This document shows, in pieces, positions 6,257 through 9,144 of a stretch of DNA of 9,144 nucleotides (its first letter is position 1; each line of letters starts with the position of its first letter). Made by a program: the position numbers and the translations under genes. Source of the DNA: Bog-473 sp035483935 (lineage in GTDB: Bacteria; Actinomycetota; Acidimicrobiia; Acidimicrobiales; RAAP-2); contig DATHPK010000102.1 in the NCBI GenBank assembly GCA_035483935.1, forward strand, positions 1 through 9,144, written 5' to 3'. The notes under the pieces are model-generated. The model ran no database searches. It had not been told where the DNA came from and saw only the letters and a list, made by a program, of their open reading frames with translations.

Positions 6257-7405
6257 TCAGCCAAAGCGAGCTGGGTCGAAGGATTGCGGCAACGGGACCT
6301 CGCCGCCGGGTCCCTCCTTCCCTGCCATCAGGTGCGCCAGGGCGCGGGCGGAATAGGGGCCTTGCAAGAGTCCGTTCGGGCCGTGGCCGGTCGCCACCCA
6401 CACGTTTGACCAATCCAAGACACGCCCGACGATCGCACGGTCATCGGGCGAGGTCGGGCGCAGCCCCACCCGCGTCTCGCGGTAGGTCGCGCCCGCCAGC
6501 CCGGGCGCGACAGCGAGGCATTCGCGAAGCAGTTCCTGCAACCCTCCCGCCGTCGCGTTCACAGAGAAGCCTGCGTCGGGCTCGAACGTCCCGCCACAGG
6601 CCACCCGTCCGCCCGGCCATGGCACGAGGTAGTGCGTCAGCAGTGGCTGAGCGATAGGCCAGTCACCAGTCTCCCCGTCGACGCCGAGATGGACAATCTG
6701 GCCCTTGGTGGGACCAACCGGGAGCTGATGTCCCAGCCACTCCCCCATGGCTGCCGTCCATGCTCCTCCCGCCACCGCGAGGGCCTCGCACTCGATATTG
6801 CGCTCGCCTTGGATCGATATCGACGTGACGTGGCGTCCACCGTTTGCTCGAGCCGTGACGCCGTGCACCGATCCCTCGACAAAGAGCACACCGCGACCCA
6901 GTGCGGCCGTCCGCAACGCGGCCGCCATCCCGCGTCCGTCTACCCGCGCCGACGACCGGGAGTACAGGGCGCGATGCACCGGCCCGAGTGGCGGGAAGAG
7001 CCGGCGCGCCTCCTCGGGTGAGATCTCGGCCACGTCGCCGCCACTGCGCTGCAGGGTGATCTCGGCATACGGAGAGAACCATGAGTCCTCGTGTTCGCGC
7101 AGTCCGAGCGAGAGCAGGCCGCAGACGCCGTAACCGGTCGCGGTGACGTCGACGCCGTCGTCCGCCAGACGGCGCAACAGGCGCGGGTAGTGCAAACCGC
7201 ATTGGTGCAGGAACGGCCAGAGCGCGCCATCGGTGTCGTGGCTCGTCGCGGGCGAGAGGATGCCCGCACCGGCGTCGGTGGCGCGCCCGAGATGCGCCGC
7301 GTCGACCACGGTGACCGAGAGACCCAGGCACGCCAGCTCGTAAGCGAGGGCGAGCCCCACCAGCCCTGCACCCACGACGGCCGCATCGCATCGATCCCCC
7401 GTCAC
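6257..7405 (-). CDS. FAD-dependent oxidoreductase of the DAO / D-amino acid oxidase family
   Basis: Cytosolic flavoenzyme that probably oxidises an amino or hydroxy acid; substrate not identifiable. The 382-residue protein has an N-terminal FAD fold with VVGAGLVGLALAYEL (GAGLVG, residues 12-17), VVDAAHLGRATDAGAG, the RVDGRGMAAALRTAA segment typical of the family, and near the C-terminus VGLRPTSPDDRAIVGR (Arg316) and VATGHGPNGLLQGPYSA. It is built like the thiO gene of this window, but the ThiO-specific GHYRNGILLAP is replaced by GHGPNGLLQGP (340-350), so the second carboxylate-binding Arg of ThiO is absent and glycine oxidase activity is unlikely. The start is GTG at 7405, which leaves a short leader before the FAD motif; TGGACT ends 6 nt upstream and no ribosome site is seen. 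It is divergent from the hydrolase gene and is followed by corA on the same strand. Alternatives are a D-amino acid dehydrogenase-like or 2-hydroxyacid oxidase-like enzyme. Confidence 0.85.
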   Translation of the reverse strand: MTGDRCDAAVVGAGLVGLALAYELACLGLSVTVVDAAHLGRATDAGAGILSPATSHDTDGALWPFLHQCGLHYPRLLRRLADDGVDVTATGYGVCGLLSLGLREHEDSWFSPYAEITLQRSGGDVAEISPEEARRLFPPLGPVHRALYSRSSARVDGRGMAAALRTAALGRGVLFVEGSVHGVTARANGGRHVTSISIQGERNIECEALAVAGGAWTAAMGEWLGHQLPVGPTKGQIVHLGVDGETGDWPIAQPLLTHYLVPWPGGRVACGGTFEPDAGFSVNATAGGLQELLRECLAVAPGLAGATYRETRVGLRPTSPDDRAIVGRVLDWSNVWVATGHGPNGLLQGPYSARALAHLMAGKEGPGGEVPLPQSFDPARFG

Positions 7406-7461
7406 GCCGCGAGTCCATCAGGCCCGGCGGCGCACCGCCAGCGATGGGGCACACTGAGGCC
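7406..7461. promoter_or_regulatory. Divergent promoter region, oxidoreductase / alpha-beta hydrolase
   Basis: Fifty-six bases separate the two starts. TGGACT (7412-7417, minus strand) lies 6 nt before the GTG of the oxidoreductase, and CACACT (7450-7455, plus strand) lies 6 nt before the ATG of the hydrolase. Between them a perfect inverted repeat GGCGG-CGCA-CCGCC (7426-7439) occupies the place where both -35 elements would lie and could be an operator or a chance GC-rich symmetry. No TTGACA-like -35 was found. Confidence 0.35.
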
Positions 7462-8427
7462 ATGGACGTGCTGCGCACACCCGAGCAACACTTCGCCGGA
7501 TTGCCGGGCTTCCCGTCCGAGGCCCGCTACGCGGAGCTGCCCGACGGGCTCCGGATCCACTATGTCGACGAAGGACCTGAGAACGCCGAGACCGTGCTGC
7601 TGCTCCACGGCCAGCCGACATGGTCGTACCTTTACCGCAAGGTGATCGATCGCCTGGTGGCGGAGGGCCTCCGTGCGGTTGCCCCAGACCTCGTCGGCTT
7701 CGGACGCTCAGACAAGCCGGCGGCGCGCACGGCCCACTCCGTCGGGGGCCATGTGGCATGGATGGCGCAATTCGCGGACGCCATCGCGATCCGAAACGTC
7801 ACGCTCGTCGTCCAGGACTGGGGCGGACCGATTGGGCTGGGCGTGCTGGCACAGCGGCCGGGGCTCGTGCGTCGGGTCGTGGCTGCCAACACGGCGCTCC
7901 ATACCGCCGAAATCGGCCTCAAGGGGCGTCTCGCCTGGCCGGTTCACGCCGCAGCGGACGGAACCGTCACCGTGGGCCAGACGATGCTGGACTACCAGCG
8001 TCTGACCCAAGAGCTCGTGCCGTTCCGACCCAGCCTCTTTGTGCAGGGCGCCACGGTCACGGATGTGCCAGACGACGTTCTGGCGGCATACGACGCGCCA
8101 TTTCCCGACGAGTCCTTCTGCGCCGGACCGCGCCAACTCCCCTTGCTGATGGGACTCACTCCCTCGAGTGCGTGCGCCCGCGTCAACCGTGCGACATTCG
8201 AGGTGCTGGCTGAGTTCGAGGGCCCGTTCGTCACCGCGTTCTCCGACGGGGATCCGGGCACCGGAGGCTGGGCCGAGGTGCTGCAAGAACGCGTGCCGGG
8301 GGCACGAGGCCGGCCACACGTCACGATCGAGGGCGCGGGTCATTTCCTCCAAGAGGACAAAGGTGCGGAGCTCGCCGAGGTCGTCGCCCGCGTCGTGGGT
8401 GAGTCGGCGCCGCGGCGAACAGACTAA
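7462..8427 (+). CDS. Alpha/beta hydrolase, haloalkane dehalogenase-like (HLD-I / DhlA-DhmA type)
   Basis: Cytosolic alpha/beta hydrolase related to haloalkane dehalogenases, which hydrolyse a carbon-halogen bond through an Asp ester intermediate. The 321-residue protein has RTPEQHFAGLPGFP at its start, as in DhlA; the oxyanion loop HGQPTWSYLYR (residues 49-59); the nucleophile Asp119 in VVQDWGG, with Trp120 as the first halide-binding residue; probable catalytic acid Asp264 in FSDGDPGTGG; and His294 in GAGHFLQE. The cap carries DAPFPDESFCAG (211-222). By my recollection of the family, the second halide-binding Trp (DhlA Trp175) aligns with Tyr178 in MLDYQRLTQ, so dehalogenase activity is uncertain. 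An ATG at 7444 is in frame, but 7462 is chosen because it matches the DhlA N-terminus and has CACACT 6 nt before it. It converges with the pspA-like gene. Confidence 0.85.
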   Translation: MDVLRTPEQHFAGLPGFPSEARYAELPDGLRIHYVDEGPENAETVLLLHGQPTWSYLYRKVIDRLVAEGLRAVAPDLVGFGRSDKPAARTAHSVGGHVAWMAQFADAIAIRNVTLVVQDWGGPIGLGVLAQRPGLVRRVVAANTALHTAEIGLKGRLAWPVHAAADGTVTVGQTMLDYQRLTQELVPFRPSLFVQGATVTDVPDDVLAAYDAPFPDESFCAGPRQLPLLMGLTPSSACARVNRATFEVLAEFEGPFVTAFSDGDPGTGGWAEVLQERVPGARGRPHVTIEGAGHFLQEDKGAELAEVVARVVGESAPRRTD

Positions 8428-8442
8428 GGGGAACGCACCCCT
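8427..8442. terminator. Short hairpin between convergent genes, possible bidirectional terminator
   Basis: AGGGG (8427-8431) and CCCCT (8438-8442) form a perfect 5-bp stem around the 6-nt loop AACGCA. The hairpin fills the whole 13-bp gap and overlaps both stop codons: TAA of the hydrolase (8425-8427) and TAG of the pspA-like gene (8443-8441 on the minus strand). There is no T-tract on either side, so intrinsic termination is only a possibility. Confidence 0.3.
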
Positions 8443-9144
8443 AGGAGGTGGGCTTGGCTTCGCCGTCGGCGGCGGGCGCGGCCGCAAGGGCTTCGGGCTC
8501 CGGCGTTCCGGTGCCGAGCTGCGCTTTGAGAGCGGCGAGCTCGTTGTCGACCTGCGAGTCCTTGCCGACCTGGTCGAGTTCCTTCTGGATGTCGTCGGTC
8601 CCGCCGCCCACGTCCTCGAGGACGCCGGACTCGAGCAATTCGTCGAGCGCGCCTGAGCGGGCCTGCATCGTGGAGATCTTGTCCTGCGCCCGCTGGAGCG
8701 TTTCGCCCGAGTCCTTGAAAGATTTTGAGATCCCAGCAGTGCTCTCGTCGACACTCGAGACGGCGGCGGCGGCGGTGTACTCCGCCTTGAGCGTCTCCTT
8801 CTGCGTGCGGAAGTCGTTCACGCGCTTTTGGAGTGCGTTCATCGTCTGGGTGAGCTTCTGCTCCTCGTCGGCCAGCTGTTGGTGCTGGGGCTCCATCTCG
8901 TCGATCTGCTGCTGAGCCGTCGCCTTGCGCGCCAGCGCCTCCTTGGCCAGGTCCTCCCGGTTGGCCTGGAGCGCCTGCTTGGCCTGGTCCTGGAGGTGGT
9001 CGACGGAGTGCTGGAGCTGCTCCTCCTGGAGCTCGAGGCGCTTCTTCGAAGCCGCGATGTCGACGAGCGCGCGGCGGACCTGGGTCAGTTGCTCGAGCAT
9101 CTTCTCGTAGGAGAGATCGAGCATCTCGTCGGGCTTCTCGGCCG
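8441..9144 (-). CDS. pspA: PspA/IM30-family protein, partial (N-terminus beyond right edge)
   Basis: Membrane-stress / membrane-remodelling protein of the PspA-IM30-Vipp1 (ESCRT-III-like) family, acting at the inner face of the cytoplasmic membrane. About 233 residues are visible, almost wholly coiled coil, with the family-like stretches LDLSYEKMLEQLTQVRRALVD, ASKKRLELQ, ANREDLAKEALARKA, DFRTQKETLKAEYTAA and the helix break ARSGALDELLESGVLED, then an Ala/Pro-rich tail ending AKPTS. A Met codon at 9124 is not taken as the start: the frame continues as AEKPDE to the right edge and aligns with the segment before the YEK helix in Streptomyces PspA, so roughly 20-30 residues, including the N-terminal amphipathic helix, are outside. 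The sequence resembles the Streptomyces type rather than E. coli PspA. It is convergent with the dehalogenase-like gene. Regulation cannot be judged because the promoter is not in view. Confidence 0.9.
   Translation of the reverse strand, partial: AEKPDEMLDLSYEKMLEQLTQVRRALVDIAASKKRLELQEEQLQHSVDHLQDQAKQALQANREDLAKEALARKATAQQQIDEMEPQHQQLADEEQKLTQTMNALQKRVNDFRTQKETLKAEYTAAAAVSSVDESTAGISKSFKDSGETLQRAQDKISTMQARSGALDELLESGVLEDVGGGTDDIQKELDQVGKDSQVDNELAALKAQLGTGTPEPEALAAAPAADGEAKPTS

Noticed and set aside
7444..7461. Upstream ATG for the dehalogenase-like gene
   Set aside because: It adds six residues not seen in DhlA-type N-termini and lacks both a ribosome site and the 6-nt-spaced hexamer found before 7462.
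8761..8775. GGC-type triplet run and repetitive CTGGAG/CTCC tracts in the pspA-like gene
   Set aside because: These encode an Ala run and Leu/Glu/Gln-rich heptads of the coiled coil with GC-rich codons; no separate repeat element.
9122..9124. Met codon at 9124 as the pspA start
   Set aside because: The reading frame continues as family-like sequence to the window edge and PspA proteins have an N-terminal amphipathic helix before this point.
1..9144. Mobile elements, CRISPR arrays, tRNA/rRNA genes, attachment sites, defence systems
   Set aside because: No transposase or integrase, no regularly spaced repeats, no tRNA- or rRNA-like segment and no gene cluster of a known or suspected defence type was seen on either strand.

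Overview
This is a high-GC bacterial window with dense coding, short or overlapping intergenic regions and several GTG starts. Codon use is uniformly GC-rich. The PspA-like protein at the right edge resembles the Streptomyces-type PspA, several genes look leaderless, and CorA has an actinobacterial flavour. Together these suggest an actinobacterium, possibly of the Acidimicrobiia type. The class is a guess from memory of protein families; no rRNA or marker gene is present to settle it.

Layout, left to right: (1) 1-2270, minus strand: the N-terminal half of the glutamate synthase large subunit (gltB), running off the left edge. (2) 2271-2370: a divergent promoter region. (3) 2371-3695, plus strand: a thiO-thiS pair (glycine oxidase and sulfur carrier of thiazole synthesis) joined by an ATGA overlap. 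(4) 3737-5203, plus: a patatin-like phospholipase with its own well-formed promoter inside the end of, and just after, thiS. (5) 5207-6196, minus: a CorA-family divalent cation transporter, convergent with the patatin gene with only 3 bases between the stop codons. (6) 6257-7405, minus: a second FAD-dependent DAO-family oxidoreductase, upstream of corA on the same strand. (7) 7406-7461: a 56-bp divergent promoter region. (8) 7462-8427, plus: a haloalkane-dehalogenase-like alpha/beta hydrolase. (9) 8441 to the right edge, minus: a PspA/IM30 family coiled-coil protein whose N-terminus lies outside the window.

Most of this is ordinary metabolic and envelope housekeeping: nitrogen assimilation, thiamin thiazole synthesis, lipid hydrolysis, Mg2+ transport and membrane stress. 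I do not see a defence system, mobile element, CRISPR array, RNA gene or biosynthetic cluster, and I found no clear undescribed multi-gene system. The points worth a second look are finer grained: a recurrent -10-like hexamer exactly 6 nt before five start codons (leaderless expression); changed key residues in the patatin (ATSAG elbow plus an Arg-rich insert), CorA (GQN for GMN) and the dehalogenase-like protein (probable Tyr for the cap halide-binding Trp); thiS without thiG next to it; and symmetric sequences at both convergent gene ends.
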